A stretch of 64,000 nucleotides of DNA from Bacillota bacterium (GCA_023400055.1 JAEXFN010000035.1:1-64000); one strand, 5' to 3'. Numbered from the stretch's first letter, positions 27,978-36,779 are shown. Notes: generated by a model not told the origin, from the letters alone. Numbers and translations are program-made.

Positions 27978-28517
27978 TTATAATCGTTCCCGCTCTTTTA
28001 GTATTTTTATCATAAAATCATATAGATTATCTTTTTCCGGGTTATATAAAAATGACTTTAACCCCGCACGATCGGCTGCTTGAATATCACTTGACCTATC
28101 CCCTACCAAAAAGGAATCGAAAGAATTTATGGCCCATTCATTCACTGCCTTAAAAATGAGACCTGGTGCCGGCTTACGACAATCACATTGGCAGCGGTAA
28201 AATTCTATCGCTGCCTCCGGATGATGGGGACAATAATAAAATGCATCAATCCAGGCTTGATCTTTTTTTAAATCTTGATTCATCCATTCGTGCAATTCCA
28301 TAACGTCTGTTTCTTTATATAAACCTCTCGCCACACCGCTCTGATTGGTTACCACAATGATCAGGAAGCCAAGTTGATTCAATAACTTTAAGATTTCTTT
28401 GGCCCCCGGGACCCAGCTGAAGTCTTCTTTCCGATACACATAACCTTTATCGATATTTAATACGCCGTCGCGATCCAAAAACACAGCCGGTCTAGGTGCG
28501 CTTTTTAACACAATCAT
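27978..28517 (-). CDS. gmhB: D-glycero-D-manno-heptose 1,7-bisphosphate phosphatase (GmhB, HAD family)
   Basis: 179 aa. The HAD motif is VFLDRDGVLN, the second motif VVTNQSG and the third CRKPAPGLI. The zinc-binding loop CPHHPEAAIEFYRCQCDC is the GmhB signature that separates it from histidinol phosphatase. It dephosphorylates C7 of heptose 1,7-bisphosphate between the two HldE steps. The start may be the GTG at 28511, which has AAAGGTGG at better spacing than the ATG at 28517. It is the third gene of gmhA-hldE-gmhB and shares their AT-rich composition. Confidence 0.92.
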   Translation of the reverse strand: MIVLKSAPRPAVFLDRDGVLNIDKGYVYRKEDFSWVPGAKEILKLLNQLGFLIIVVTNQSGVARGLYKETDVMELHEWMNQDLKKDQAWIDAFYYCPHHPEAAIEFYRCQCDCRKPAPGLIFKAVNEWAINSFDSFLVGDRSSDIQAADRAGLKSFLYNPEKDNLYDFMIKILKERERL

Positions 28518-28550
28518 CCACCTTTAATCTTTTAAAATGGTTAGCTGTAT

Positions 28551-30038
28551 TTACTCGTAAACAACAGTCGCTTCAGTTGATTTAGCGTATTTTAAAAGAA
28601 TTTCTCGAATGATATTAGAGGTCGAATAACCATTTTCAAAAGAAATTAATTCTACTCTTCCGGCATACTCTCTTCCGATTACTTCTTCCACTTTATAATC
28701 ACTACCTTTTACAAGAACATCGGGCCGTAATAAGCGGAGAATCTCGGCCGGGGTATCCTGATCGAACAATACGACCATATCAACACTTTCAAGCGAAGCT
28801 AATAATTTCGCCCGATCTGTTTCATTAAAGATTGGCCGCAATGGTCCCTTTAGACGTTGAATAGAATTATCCGTATTCAGTCCAATAATTAAGCGATTCC
28901 CTAATTTTTTGGCTTTTTCTAAATACGTAATATGTCCGGTATGCAAAATGTCAAAACAACCATTCGTAAAAACAATCGTTTCATTTTTAGAACGCCACTT
29001 GGTTACCAGGGTTTGAGCTTCACGCCACGACAAAATTTTTCGGCTGAAATCACTTTTACTAAATTCATTTTGAACTGCCTCGATTAACTCGTCTTTATGA
29101 AGCGCGTATGTGCCAATCTTGCCTACTACAATACCAGCCGCAAAATTAGCAATTTCCGCTGCCATATTCAGGTCCGTTCCATTACTGATTAACATCGCCA
29201 AAACGGCTACCACCGTATCGCCTGCACCTGATACATCAAAAACTTCTTTAGCCTTCGTCGGAATATGATTCACCTGGGTCGAATTTATTAAACTAAGTCC
29301 TTTTTCAGACCGTGTTACGATTAAATTTGCTATTCCGTACTTTTGAAGTATTTCTCTGCCATACGTAGTTATGAGATCATCCTCATTGTTAATCGCTGTT
29401 CCTGCAATGTCACTGAGTTCTTTTATATTTGGAGTGATTAAAAAGGCATTTTGATACTTATCCCATTTTTGCCCCTTCGGGTCAACCAATACGGGAATTT
29501 TTCTATTTTTACAATTATTGATTACTAACGTACAAATAGACTCCGTACATACTCCCTTGGCATAATCAGAAAGAATCACACAATCGTATTGGTTTTTTAT
29601 TTCATCCTTTATTATCTCTAGTAACTGAGCTTCAATCTCTGGATCAAGCGACATGGAATCTTCAAAATCGACCCGCATCATTTGTTGATGCGCGCCGATA
29701 ATCCTTAATTTGGTGGTGGTCGATCGCTTGCCGCTAATCAGTAAACAATCTTCAATCCCCTTTTCCTCTAGGATGCTTTTTAGCTCACTGCAATAATTAT
29801 CTTTGCCCACGACCCCCAACAGCTTAACCTGACATCCCAATAATGCCAAATTGTGAGCGACATTGGCGGCTCCTCCCAAAGTATTCTCTTCATTTTTGAT
29901 ATGCGCTATGGGTACCGGGGCTTCCGGCGAAATCCGCTGAACCTCTCCATAATAGTACTTATCCAACATTACATCGCCAATTATCAATATCTTGCCGCTA
30001 TTGAGCCCCTGAATCAATTTTAAATGACTATTATTCAT
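28551..30038 (-). CDS. hldE: Bifunctional heptose-7-phosphate kinase / heptose-1-phosphate adenylyltransferase
   Basis: 495 aa fusion. Residues about 1-325 are a PfkB/ribokinase-type kinase (GDVMLDKYYYGEVQRISPEAPVP; DVSGAGDTVVAVLAML). Residues about 345-490 are a nucleotidyltransferase (TNGCFDILHTGHITYLEKAK). It phosphorylates heptose-7-P at C1 and, after GmhB, forms ADP-D-glycero-beta-D-manno-heptose. The length matches HldE. GAGGAGA precedes the ATG. The third-base usage is clearly AT-richer than the genes on either side of the operon, suggesting transfer. No HldD epimerase is adjacent. Confidence 0.96.
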   Translation of the reverse strand: MNNSHLKLIQGLNSGKILIIGDVMLDKYYYGEVQRISPEAPVPIAHIKNEENTLGGAANVAHNLALLGCQVKLLGVVGKDNYCSELKSILEEKGIEDCLLISGKRSTTTKLRIIGAHQQMMRVDFEDSMSLDPEIEAQLLEIIKDEIKNQYDCVILSDYAKGVCTESICTLVINNCKNRKIPVLVDPKGQKWDKYQNAFLITPNIKELSDIAGTAINNEDDLITTYGREILQKYGIANLIVTRSEKGLSLINSTQVNHIPTKAKEVFDVSGAGDTVVAVLAMLISNGTDLNMAAEIANFAAGIVVGKIGTYALHKDELIEAVQNEFSKSDFSRKILSWREAQTLVTKWRSKNETIVFTNGCFDILHTGHITYLEKAKKLGNRLIIGLNTDNSIQRLKGPLRPIFNETDRAKLLASLESVDMVVLFDQDTPAEILRLLRPDVLVKGSDYKVEEVIGREYAGRVELISFENGYSTSNIIREILLKYAKSTEATVVYE

Positions 30039-30067
30039 ATCCTAATTCTCCTCGCAGGAAGCATAAA

Positions 30068-30631
30068 TTAAACGTCAAACATTGCTTTTTCAAGCATATC
30101 ACAAATAATATGCCCAATGAGTATATGCACTTCTTGGACCCGAGCGGTTACATTCGAAGGGACTTTTAGACAAAGATCAGCCGCTTGTTCCAATTTACAA
30201 GCATTTTGCCCAGTTAATCCGATGGTAAAGGCCCCTTTTTCTTTTGCCAACTCAATCGCTTTTACTACATTTAAACTATTTCCCGAGGTTGAGATCCCTA
30301 CTAAAGCATCTCCCGCTCGGACTAACGCCTCGACTTGACGGGAATATAAGCTTTCGAAACCGTAATCATTCCCGACTGAAGTAATGATTGAAGTATCGGT
30401 CGTCAAAGCGATTGCCGGAAGCCCTCTCCGTTCTTTCTGAAATTTTCCCACTAACTCTGCCGCAATATGTTGGCAATCCGCGGCGCTTCCACCATTGCCG
30501 CAAAAAAATATCGTCTTATTGTTTTGTAAAGTTTCATAAGCGATTTCAAAAAACTTCGTAATATCCGGCATTAAATATTTTTCTAGCTTTATAATAACCT
30601 CTATATGTTCATTTATTTGTGAAAAACTCAT
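30068..30631 (-). CDS. gmhA: Sedoheptulose-7-phosphate isomerase (GmhA)
   Basis: 187 aa SIS-domain protein. FFCGNGGSAADCQHIAAELVGKF is the GmhA active-site signature, and STSGNS and GLTGQNACKLEQAADLC are the sugar-phosphate-binding loops. It converts sedoheptulose-7-P to D-glycero-D-manno-heptose-7-P. The ATG at 30631 follows GGAGAG; the longer ORF reads through unrelated AT-rich DNA. It is the first gene of the ADP-heptose operon. The product could feed LPS core, an S-layer glycan or other surface glycan. Confidence 0.95.
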   Translation of the reverse strand: MSFSQINEHIEVIIKLEKYLMPDITKFFEIAYETLQNNKTIFFCGNGGSAADCQHIAAELVGKFQKERRGLPAIALTTDTSIITSVGNDYGFESLYSRQVEALVRAGDALVGISTSGNSLNVVKAIELAKEKGAFTIGLTGQNACKLEQAADLCLKVPSNVTARVQEVHILIGHIICDMLEKAMFDV

Positions 30632-30943
30632 TCTTCCGACTCTCCTTTTTATGCCCCGAAAAATTAAAGTTGAGAATAAGTATAGCCACTGAACAGGGAA
30701 AAAACAATCAGCCGGTTCTGCCATCCCCCGAAAATAGCGGCGTTCCCTGTTCACTCCAGTCTTATAAAATTAAAGATAATTATATTATTTCCTGCCAAGG
30801 TCGTTAAAATGCTGCAATATAATCAGTATTGTCGCGGAAAATCCTTTTTTCATCCATTGAGGAAGCGCCGGTAATTATTGCTGCATTAAATCCAGCCATT
30901 TGGTTATCGAAACTCCCCATTCAATTCCCGCAACGAAGGTCGA
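30632..30943. other. AT-rich leader of the heptose operon
   Basis: No gene. Presumed to hold the gmhA promoter. The composition changes here from AT-rich (heptose genes) back to GC-rich (methyltransferase). Confidence 0.35.
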
Positions 30944-30974
30944 AAACCAGGGCCGGTGTCGGACCCTGGTTTTT
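30944..30974 (-). terminator. Terminator after the methyltransferase gene
   Basis: AAACCAGGG pairs with CCCTGGTTT, with T tracts on both sides; it overlaps the stop codon of the minus-strand methyltransferase gene. Confidence 0.7.
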
Positions 30975-31875
30975 AACGATTATCCGCTGGCGATCTTTTG
31001 TTTTCCTCTAACAGCTTTTCCGCATAGACCATTCGCTCGACTGGCGTTACAGCCAGCATCCGGCCGGTGGGTTTGACGTATTGGGCGGCCATTTGATCGT
31101 AACCCACGTCCGCGATGACCCGCCAACCGTATTCTTTGAGAAAGTCCGGCCACGCTTCCGGCTCCATCCCAAAAATCCAAAGCTTAGTTAATACGAACTC
31201 CCGGTAACCCTTTTCCCAGCCATACAGCGCCCGACCTTCAAGAAAATCCCGGCGCACATAGGTAAAAGCGAGACGGCTGCCGGGCGCGACCTGCGCCAGA
31301 AAATCAAAGGTGCTCCGGATGCCTTTTTCCGTCAGATATTGCGTGACCGCCTCCCATATGAAAAATGTCCGCTTGGCCGGAGCGTAGCCGTGCGATTCCA
31401 GTACCGCGCCCAAATCTTCGCGGTCGAAGTCGATTGCAACCAGTTTGACCTGGGGAGGAATTATTCCTAACGCCTTACAAAGCCGAATCCGCTTGGATTG
31501 GATATTTTCGGGTTGATCGACCTCCCAGACGGGTAGGTCCGATAAAGCGGGCATCCGATAGGCCCGGGTATCAAATCCCGCCCCCAGATTCACTACCGCG
31601 TCGATCTGATTGAGCGAGTCGGTTAGTTTCTCATCGATGTACCGCTTGCGGCACACCATGCCTCCCCAGATGCCGGGGGTGTCTTTTTCGGTTAAACGGA
31701 CCATCCAGTCTCTGACCCAATTCAGCCGCATTAGTCTCAAGAGGGCCCGCGCGGCGAACGGCATGATCCGGTAAGCCAAGTCATCTTCGATGATGCGTTG
31801 TTCCTTCGGAAAATATTGCTCCATCGCGACGAGAGCCGTCGGACCCATTCCCGTTTTAGCCGCTGCTTTTGTCAT
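30973..31875 (-). CDS. Class I SAM-dependent methyltransferase, LCMT/YktD-like
   Basis: 300 aa, usual for the leucine-carboxyl-methyltransferase-like family (PF04072/TIGR00027). The SAM motif is VNLGAGFDTRAYR, followed by the acidic motif VWEVDQPENIQSKR and the LVAIDFDRED block. In other bacteria such enzymes methylate small carboxylates or polyketides; the substrate here is unknown. AGGAAG precedes the ATG. It is monocistronic. Confidence 0.9.
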   Translation of the reverse strand: MTKAAAKTGMGPTALVAMEQYFPKEQRIIEDDLAYRIMPFAARALLRLMRLNWVRDWMVRLTEKDTPGIWGGMVCRKRYIDEKLTDSLNQIDAVVNLGAGFDTRAYRMPALSDLPVWEVDQPENIQSKRIRLCKALGIIPPQVKLVAIDFDREDLGAVLESHGYAPAKRTFFIWEAVTQYLTEKGIRSTFDFLAQVAPGSRLAFTYVRRDFLEGRALYGWEKGYREFVLTKLWIFGMEPEAWPDFLKEYGWRVIADVGYDQMAAQYVKPTGRMLAVTPVERMVYAEKLLEENKRSPADNR

Positions 31876-32130
31876 TAGCCTATGCTTCCTTATTTTTTGA
31901 TCTCAACTTCTTACCTGTCGTCTTGTCCTCGGCTTTACCAATTTTCGCAAAATTGTATTGCCGAAACGTTGGTATAAAACCCATAAATGTCCTAATAATT
32001 ATTTCTCCGTTTTCCAATTTAATCCTGCCTTCGTACCGATGGTGCTATTCGAAGCAGTGTAACGATGAGAAGAGGTGAACCGCCCGAAACTCGAACCCAT
32101 TTTGGCATTGGCCCCTTAAAGGGGCAAGCG

Positions 32131-32448
32131 TCAATTTTTCAGGGAAGCACGATCTCCCCGCCCCGCTTTATTCGCTCGATCCAAGCGGCGAGGATGATTC
32201 CGTCCATCAACCCCCGTGTTATAGGTCAGTTCATCCCGCCGGTTCATCTGCATCGTCCGGTTGACGTCGAAATCGTCGAAAATTTGCCGTTCTTCCGGCG
32301 CAAGCCTAGCCCAGAGCTGATCCAGAAACTCCCCCTGTTTCCGGCCCCATTCCCGGTATTCTCCGTCGCGCGGCAGGAGCTCTTCATTGATCTTATAGAT
32401 CCGGTCGAAGATGAATTCGTAAATTCCTTTGTTGTCGCTGGAAAGCAT
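32131..32448 (-). pseudogene. Small helical protein gene with a probable frameshift
   Basis: AAGGAGG lies 7 nt before the ATG, so the start is real. The product is a soluble helical protein (IYEFIFDRIYKINEELLPRD; LDQLWARLAPEERQIFDDF) reminiscent of DUF6809-type proteins. After DELTYNTG, at a run of five G (plus-strand C5 at 32211-32215), the frame becomes basic and implausible. Removing one G would give an ending LMDGIILAAWIERIKRGG-EIVLP, stopping at 32139. This is either a genuine frameshift or a homopolymer error. Confidence 0.6.
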
Positions 32449-32816
32449 GGCGGGACCTCCTTCATTGAAAGTGGACCGTTCTTTTTTTTGTCAGAAGTGA
32501 ACTTGATAGCACAATTAAAGTTGTCAATTTGATTGAAGCCTTTGGCGCCAATTTGCCGCTTTTGAACGGCCAAAAGCGGCGCAAAAGCCGCCGGGAAACC
32601 GATGGTTTTCCGGACCTTTCCTTTAATTCATCCGGTAACGGTCGTCGCCATCCCTGGCAGTACGCAGCCGCACCAAGTGAAGGCTGCGGAGCCGACCGCA
32701 GTTTTTCATCCGTGAAAAGATGCGGCGCCGTCTCCTTCCATGAAGACGGTTGTTTTTCGTCTTTTAATAGGTTTATCTGATTAAATTCGAATGATAGAAA
32801 CCTCTTTCTCTCGAGG
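32449..32816. other. Repeat-derived intergenic DNA
   Basis: No supported gene. Contains hairpins and, near 32655-32745, segments related to the 250-bp element that follows: CAGTAC, a GCAGCC/GGCTGC stem and an inverted version of its GCATCTTTT...AACTGCGGTC hairpin. Confidence 0.45.
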
Positions 32817-33068
32817 CAGTACCCGCCTTCAAGGATGAAGGCGGACGACGCATCTTTCCAGGATGGAAAACTGCGGTCGTCAGCGGAAGCCAAAACCCTA
32901 TTGCCAGTCAGAATGCCATGGATGGCGGCGACATTCTAAAACCCCGGATGAATGAGGAGGCCTCGGAACCTCGGTTCCAAGTGGGCGGATTCCAAAGGGT
33001 GTCCCACTACACCCTTTGGTCCCAGGGGGTGTGGGGGCAGGAATAGCCCCCATCGGCTCTCAGTCGCT
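32817..33068 (+). repeat. 250-bp hairpin-rich element, copy 1
   Basis: Near-identical in order to 36055-36304. It runs CAGTACCCGCC..., a CGCCTTC/GAAGGCG hairpin, GACGAC...GTCGTC enclosing GCATCTTTCC...GGAAAACTGCGG, GGAACC/GGTTCC, CCAAAGGGTGT/ACACCCTTTGG, then GGGGGCAGGAATAGCCCCC, ending GTCGCT. Substitutions and small indels fall mostly in loops and linkers. Confidence 0.85.
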
Positions 33069-33113
33069 TAAATCAATTGCTAATCGCTTACTTTTACTCG
33101 CTGCCCACAACCA

Positions 33114-33142
33114 AAAACGCCCTCATTATGAAGGGCGTTTTC
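33114..33142 (-). terminator. Terminator of the EamA transporter operon
   Basis: AAACGCCCT pairs with AGGGCGTTT around a short loop, with A/T tracts on both sides. It lies about 45 bp beyond the stop of the EamA gene. Confidence 0.8.
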
Positions 33143-33187
33143 ATTCCATTCCTTTGTTTTATTTTTTATTTAATAAGGCACGTTATC

Positions 33188-34099
33188 TCACTTCGTCGTC
33201 AAATAAGTCCCACCAATAATCAACACCGCTCCAACCACCACAAACGGACCGACCCGCTCATGTAGTACAATGGCGGCGATCACTCCGGTCAGTAACGGCC
33301 GGAAGTATAAGTAACTCCCTACAGTCACGGCGGGCAGCCTGCTCAACCCTCGGTACCAGGCGAGGTAGCCGTAGACCGATGCCGCCCCGCCCAGATACAG
33401 CAGGTTCAGCCAAGTCAACCCGGTCCATTGGGCCGGATGGAGCGCGGCCAGTTCCGGCAGGGCAAAGGGCAGCAGAAAGACGGTGCCGATGATCGTCGTG
33501 TAAGTAATTAAGGTCAGCGGCCGATACTTGGCCAGCATCCGCTTGCCCCAGACACTGTAGACCGCCCAGGAGACCGCGGTCAGCAGGATCAGGCAGTCGC
33601 CCCAGACTCGTCCGCCGGGCCGGCCCCAAGCGAACTGGCCACCCGTGATCACCAACACCGTGCCGGCTAGCGCCAGTACCAGGCCAACGCCGCCGGCCGC
33701 CTTGAACTTCTCCCCCAGCCACAGCCAGGAGATTAGCCCGATAAAGACCGGCGACAGGCTGATCAGCACTGCGGCGTCGGAGGCATTGGTATAACCGATG
33801 CCGTAATGCTGCAACAGATAGTATAGAGTGACCCCGGCCAGACCCAGGCCGACGAAGACCCCGTAATCGGCGCGGGCCACCTTCTCACGGTTGCGCCAGT
33901 TCAAGGCGAGCAGCAGCGCCGTGGCGATCAGGTAGCGCAATAAGGCTGACGAAGCCGGCGGAATCTGGGTCAGCACCATCTTGGTGGCGATAAACGTTCC
34001 GGCCCAGAGTGCCACCACCCAGAGCAGTTCCAGATGGATGAGCCAGAGCGCGGGCTTTTTGGCGGGGTTCTGCATCAGTGGCGGATTGCGCATGGTCAT
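33188..34099 (-). CDS. EamA/DMT-family transporter
   Basis: 303 aa with ten predicted membrane helices in two EamA repeats (LWAGTFIATKMVLTQIPPASSALLRYL and the second-half GDCLILLTAVSWAVYSVWGKRML). Members export metabolites such as amino acids or purines; the substrate is unknown. The start ATG follows GAGGCGGG and lies 6 bp after the TIGR04076 gene stop, so the two are cotranscribed. Confidence 0.9.
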   Translation of the reverse strand: MTMRNPPLMQNPAKKPALWLIHLELLWVVALWAGTFIATKMVLTQIPPASSALLRYLIATALLLALNWRNREKVARADYGVFVGLGLAGVTLYYLLQHYGIGYTNASDAAVLISLSPVFIGLISWLWLGEKFKAAGGVGLVLALAGTVLVITGGQFAWGRPGGRVWGDCLILLTAVSWAVYSVWGKRMLAKYRPLTLITYTTIIGTVFLLPFALPELAALHPAQWTGLTWLNLLYLGGAASVYGYLAWYRGLSRLPAVTVGSYLYFRPLLTGVIAAIVLHERVGPFVVVGAVLIIGGTYLTTK

Positions 34100-34105
34100 C
34101 CCGCC

Positions 34106-34387
34106 TCACTCCGCCGCTTTGATCTCGAATAGCACCGTGCCGCCGGCGCTATGCGGCGGGCCGGGATCGATGCACTGGACCAGCCGCTCGCTCAGTCCCA
34201 AGTCTTTCAGATCGTGCCCGAGCCGGGCGGCCATGATCACCGGGTACAGATTGGCCAGGGCAAAACTGCAGATATTGTCCGATTCATCCAGCGCAATATT
34301 GGGCCCCCTGAGCACCAGCCGCTCCCCGGGCTTCATCCCCGCCGCGCAATGCCCCTTCACTTCCTTGACGGTAATCACCAGATCGAC
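34106..34387 (-). CDS. TIGR04076-family protein
   Basis: 93 aa. It shows the family's VKGHCAAGMKPGERLVL segment with a central conserved Cys, then CSFALANLYPVIMAARLG and a terminal CIDPGPPHSAGGTVLFEI block. The function is unknown; members occur in anaerobic Bacillota. AAAGGAGGAG precedes the ATG at 34387. It is translated with the EamA transporter downstream. Confidence 0.82.
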   Translation of the reverse strand, partial: VDLVITVKEVKGHCAAGMKPGERLVLRGPNIALDESDNICSFALANLYPVIMAARLGHDLKDLGLSERLVQCIDPGPPHSAGGTVLFEIKAAE

Positions 34388-34450
34388 CATGGCAGTTTCT
34401 CCTCCTTTAATCATGGAATGACAGTGGCCACTAAAGCGAAACGAACCCAA

Positions 34451-34479
34451 GGATCGAGTCATGGTGACGACTCGATCCC
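34451..34479. repeat. Palindrome between trmB-like and TIGR04076 genes
   Basis: GGATCGAGTC pairs perfectly with GACTCGATCC around ATGGTGAC; it has no T tract on the exit side. The adjoining CCCTGGCTTTTAA resembles the right end of the dispersed GATAAAGTC element. Confidence 0.55.
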
Positions 34480-34486
34480 CTGGCTT

Positions 34487-35290
34487 TTAACGGTTTTCAA
34501 TTAATAACGCCACCAGGGGGTTTTCCGCGCAGAGTTTCCGGAACGCTTCCTCGCCGAGGGCGTCGATGAGGAGCCTGCCCCAGAGATCGTGTTTGATATA
34601 TTCCTTGGCCACCAGCACCACCCCGGGCGTGGCGGTCCAGACGCCGATGGCTTCGCCGGCGCCGGTAACCTCGGCGATCACCACCTCGGCGGAATCGGCG
34701 ACCACCACCGTCAAATGGCACCCCAGCCGCTTGCTGGAGGTCACGCCGCAATTCTCCAGATTGATCCGGTCCGGCCGGGCCGAGCCGGTAGCGCCGAAAC
34801 TGCCGACGATCGCCCGCACCCCGCGCGTCTCGGCCCGATCAATGGCCTCCGCCAGCAGTTGGTACTCCGCCGGCCAGACCGACACCAGCAGCGACTCGGC
34901 GGCGTTCTCGATCAACTGGCGGAGCTTTTTGAGGACCGCCGCATAATCCATCAGGTTCCAGGCCAGATCGATGTTGGGCAGGGGCTGAATCTGGCGCAGC
35001 TCGGCCCCGAGCTCATCGATGGTCGCGCTATAATCCTGCCGCAACTGGTGCAGCAGTTTGTCATGGGGAATGGGATAATACTGCAGCGGCTCGACGTTCT
35101 CGTCCACGATCACGATGCCTTTGTTCTTCAGTTTGGTCAGGGTTTCATAGATCTTGGCGGGCGGGATCCGGGCCACCTTGCCGATCTCGTAGCCATTGGC
35201 CGGGTGCCGCCGCGTCAGGGCGACGTACGCCTTGGCTTCGTACGAGGACAGTCCCAGCTTTTCCAGTTTCAAGAGGATACCCTGCATCAT
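34487..35290 (-). CDS. TrmB-family transcriptional regulator
   Basis: 267 aa. The N-terminal winged helix (LGLSSYEAKAYVALTRRHPANGYEIGKVARIPPAKIYETLTKLKNKGIV) is the TrmB DNA-binding domain. The coiled-coil linker and C-terminal PLD-like sensor domain (LLVSVWPAEYQLLAEAIDRAETRGVRAIVGSFG) follow the TrmB architecture, which often senses sugars. It lies upstream of the TIGR04076-EamA pair and may regulate it. A start with GAGAAG is adequate. Confidence 0.9.
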   Translation of the reverse strand: MMQGILLKLEKLGLSSYEAKAYVALTRRHPANGYEIGKVARIPPAKIYETLTKLKNKGIVIVDENVEPLQYYPIPHDKLLHQLRQDYSATIDELGAELRQIQPLPNIDLAWNLMDYAAVLKKLRQLIENAAESLLVSVWPAEYQLLAEAIDRAETRGVRAIVGSFGATGSARPDRINLENCGVTSSKRLGCHLTVVVADSAEVVIAEVTGAGEAIGVWTATPGVVLVAKEYIKHDLWGRLLIDALGEEAFRKLCAENPLVALLIENR

Positions 35291-35613
35291 TCGCTTCTCC
35301 CGTTCTCATTGCTCCAGCGGCGGATTCACGCGCAGCGCCCGCCACTCGCCCAAACCGGTTGGAAATTGCTTCGTTTCATCTATCCTACCTTATCGACGGA
35401 AACGGCGCAATACTTACCGGACTGGGGTAGCGGGCGGTTTTGACAAATTTTTTCGAAGATATAGCGAGCTTTACTTCCCACCGGCGCAGCGCCGGACAAT
35501 GGATAACCGGAAACAAAGCATCCGCCGGAAATGTCCCGGTTCGGGAAAAAGCCGGATCAGGTTCCCAGCCATGCCGCCGGGCTGTCCGGCTTCCCATTTA
35601 TCTTGAGATCCCC
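35291..35613. other. Intergenic DNA before the first 21-bp array
   Basis: No gene is supported. The spanning plus-strand ORF (35440-36075) is kept open by the periodic repeat; it has no ribosome binding site and no known domain. Confidence 0.4.
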
Positions 35614-35970
35614 ATTCCCGTGTCAGGGATGATCTTCGGTACTTCAGCGATGGTCTTTGGCCCTTCAGGGATGATCGTCATCCCTCAAGGGCGAGACATA
35701 TCCATGTCAGGGACGGCTTTCATCCCTGAAAGGACCGACGCGTCCTTGTTAGGTACGCCTCCGTCCGTGTCAGGGATGGTCTTCGTCCTTGTTAGGGATC
35801 CCTCGATCCTTTCTTTCCCAAAGACCATCCCTACTTTCCCAAGCCTTGGGCAAACTGTCCCAAAGTTTGAGCAAACTGTCCCAAGGTTTGGGAATCTACA
35901 CCCAAGACTCGGGAAAGCTGCCCCAAGGATCAGAGAAGCAAGACCAAGACTCAGGAAAACAGCACCGAAG
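35614..35970. repeat. 21-bp-period tandem array 1 (17 units, two subfamilies)
   Basis: 357 bp that divides exactly into 17 units of 21 bp. About ten units follow TTCGTCCNTGTCAGGGATG plus a short tail (starting 35614). Seven later units follow a different consensus resembling CTTGGGNAAACTGTCCCAAG. Units are diverged, yet the period is never broken. Because 21 is divisible by 3, it encodes heptads in every open frame. No spacers, so not a CRISPR. Confidence 0.8.
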
Positions 35971-36054
35971 CTTCCGCGACATCCTCCGGCCAAAGAAAAT
36001 TTATTGGCTTTCTCATTAAACCCAAATATCGAAAGAAGCTTTTTTCGTTCGAAA

Positions 36055-36304
36055 CAGTACCCGCCTTCAGGATGAAGGCGGACGACGCATCTTTCCAGGA
36101 TGGAAAACTGCGGTCGTCAGCGGAAGCCTACACTTGGTTGCCAGACAGAAGGCCATGGATGGCGGCGGCATTCAAGAACCCCGGATGAATGAGGAGGCGC
36201 CGGAACCTCGGTTCCGGCTGGGCGGATTCCAAAGGGTGTCCCACTACACCCTTTGGTCCTGGGGGTGTGGGGGCAGGAATAGCCCCCATCGGCTTTCAGT
36301 CGCT
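36055..36304 (+). repeat. 250-bp hairpin-rich element, copy 2
   Basis: Same order of hairpins as copy 1 at 32817, with single-base differences. The GGAACC/GGTTCC hairpin here extends to CCGGAACC/GGTTCCGG, a paired extension. It directly follows tandem array 1 and precedes the element with terminal inverted repeats. Confidence 0.85.
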
Positions 36305-36354
36305 AATCATTGTTTACTTTTGTTACATGGAATGACGGTGAATGCTGATACTGA

Positions 36355-36643
36355 CCTCTCTCTCGCTCTCCCCGAATCGGGGAGAGTAACCCTAGCCGCT
36401 GTGAGTCTAAAAGAATGACAGCTTAATTTGATGTCTGGTTTCCCGGATGAAGCTCAAGCACCCATTTTTGGTACCTTTTCGAATAGAATGAAGTCATTCT
36501 TGAGGCATGATGTGTTACTACATGTGCAACCATTTTTTAGGCGGCGAAGAATTGTGGTTACTCTCCCCGATTCGGGCCAGAACCAGGACGGTTCAAGTCC
36601 GGCGGTTCAAGGATGAAATACCGCCGAGGAGAGCAAGAGAGAG
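36355..36643. repeat. 290-bp element with terminal inverted repeats (MITE-like)
   Basis: The left end CCTCTCTCTCGCTCTCCCCG (36355-36374) is the near complement of the right end GAGGAGAGCAAGAGAGAGG (about 36626-36643). Nested inside, CCCGAATCGGGGAGAGTAAC (36371-36390) is inverted at 36556-36575. No transposase ORF. The left end also occurs at 11-30 of the window. 36644-36779 is gene-free. Confidence 0.6.
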
Positions 36644-36779
36644 GTTTCGCATTAAATAAACCGCCCACGATTCAAATTCACTTCAAAAATTGGCGTAAAT
36701 ATAAGGAATATCGGCGATCTGTTCCCTGGAGAAGAGATAAAGGCAGACCGCCAGGCAGAGAAGGAAGAAAATGCCGTAT

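Noticed and set aside
32081..32120. tRNA 3' end suggested by GGGTTCGAG on the minus strand
   Set aside because: The flanking bases do not form a T-stem and no cloverleaf fits.
32462..32893. 143-aa minus-strand ORF
   Set aside because: It spans hairpins and part of the 250-bp element, has no ribosome binding site and no family features.
36541..36640. tRNA gene suggested by GGTTCAAGTCC
   Set aside because: No acceptor, D or anticodon stems can be paired in the right spacing; the motif lies in the inverted-repeat element.
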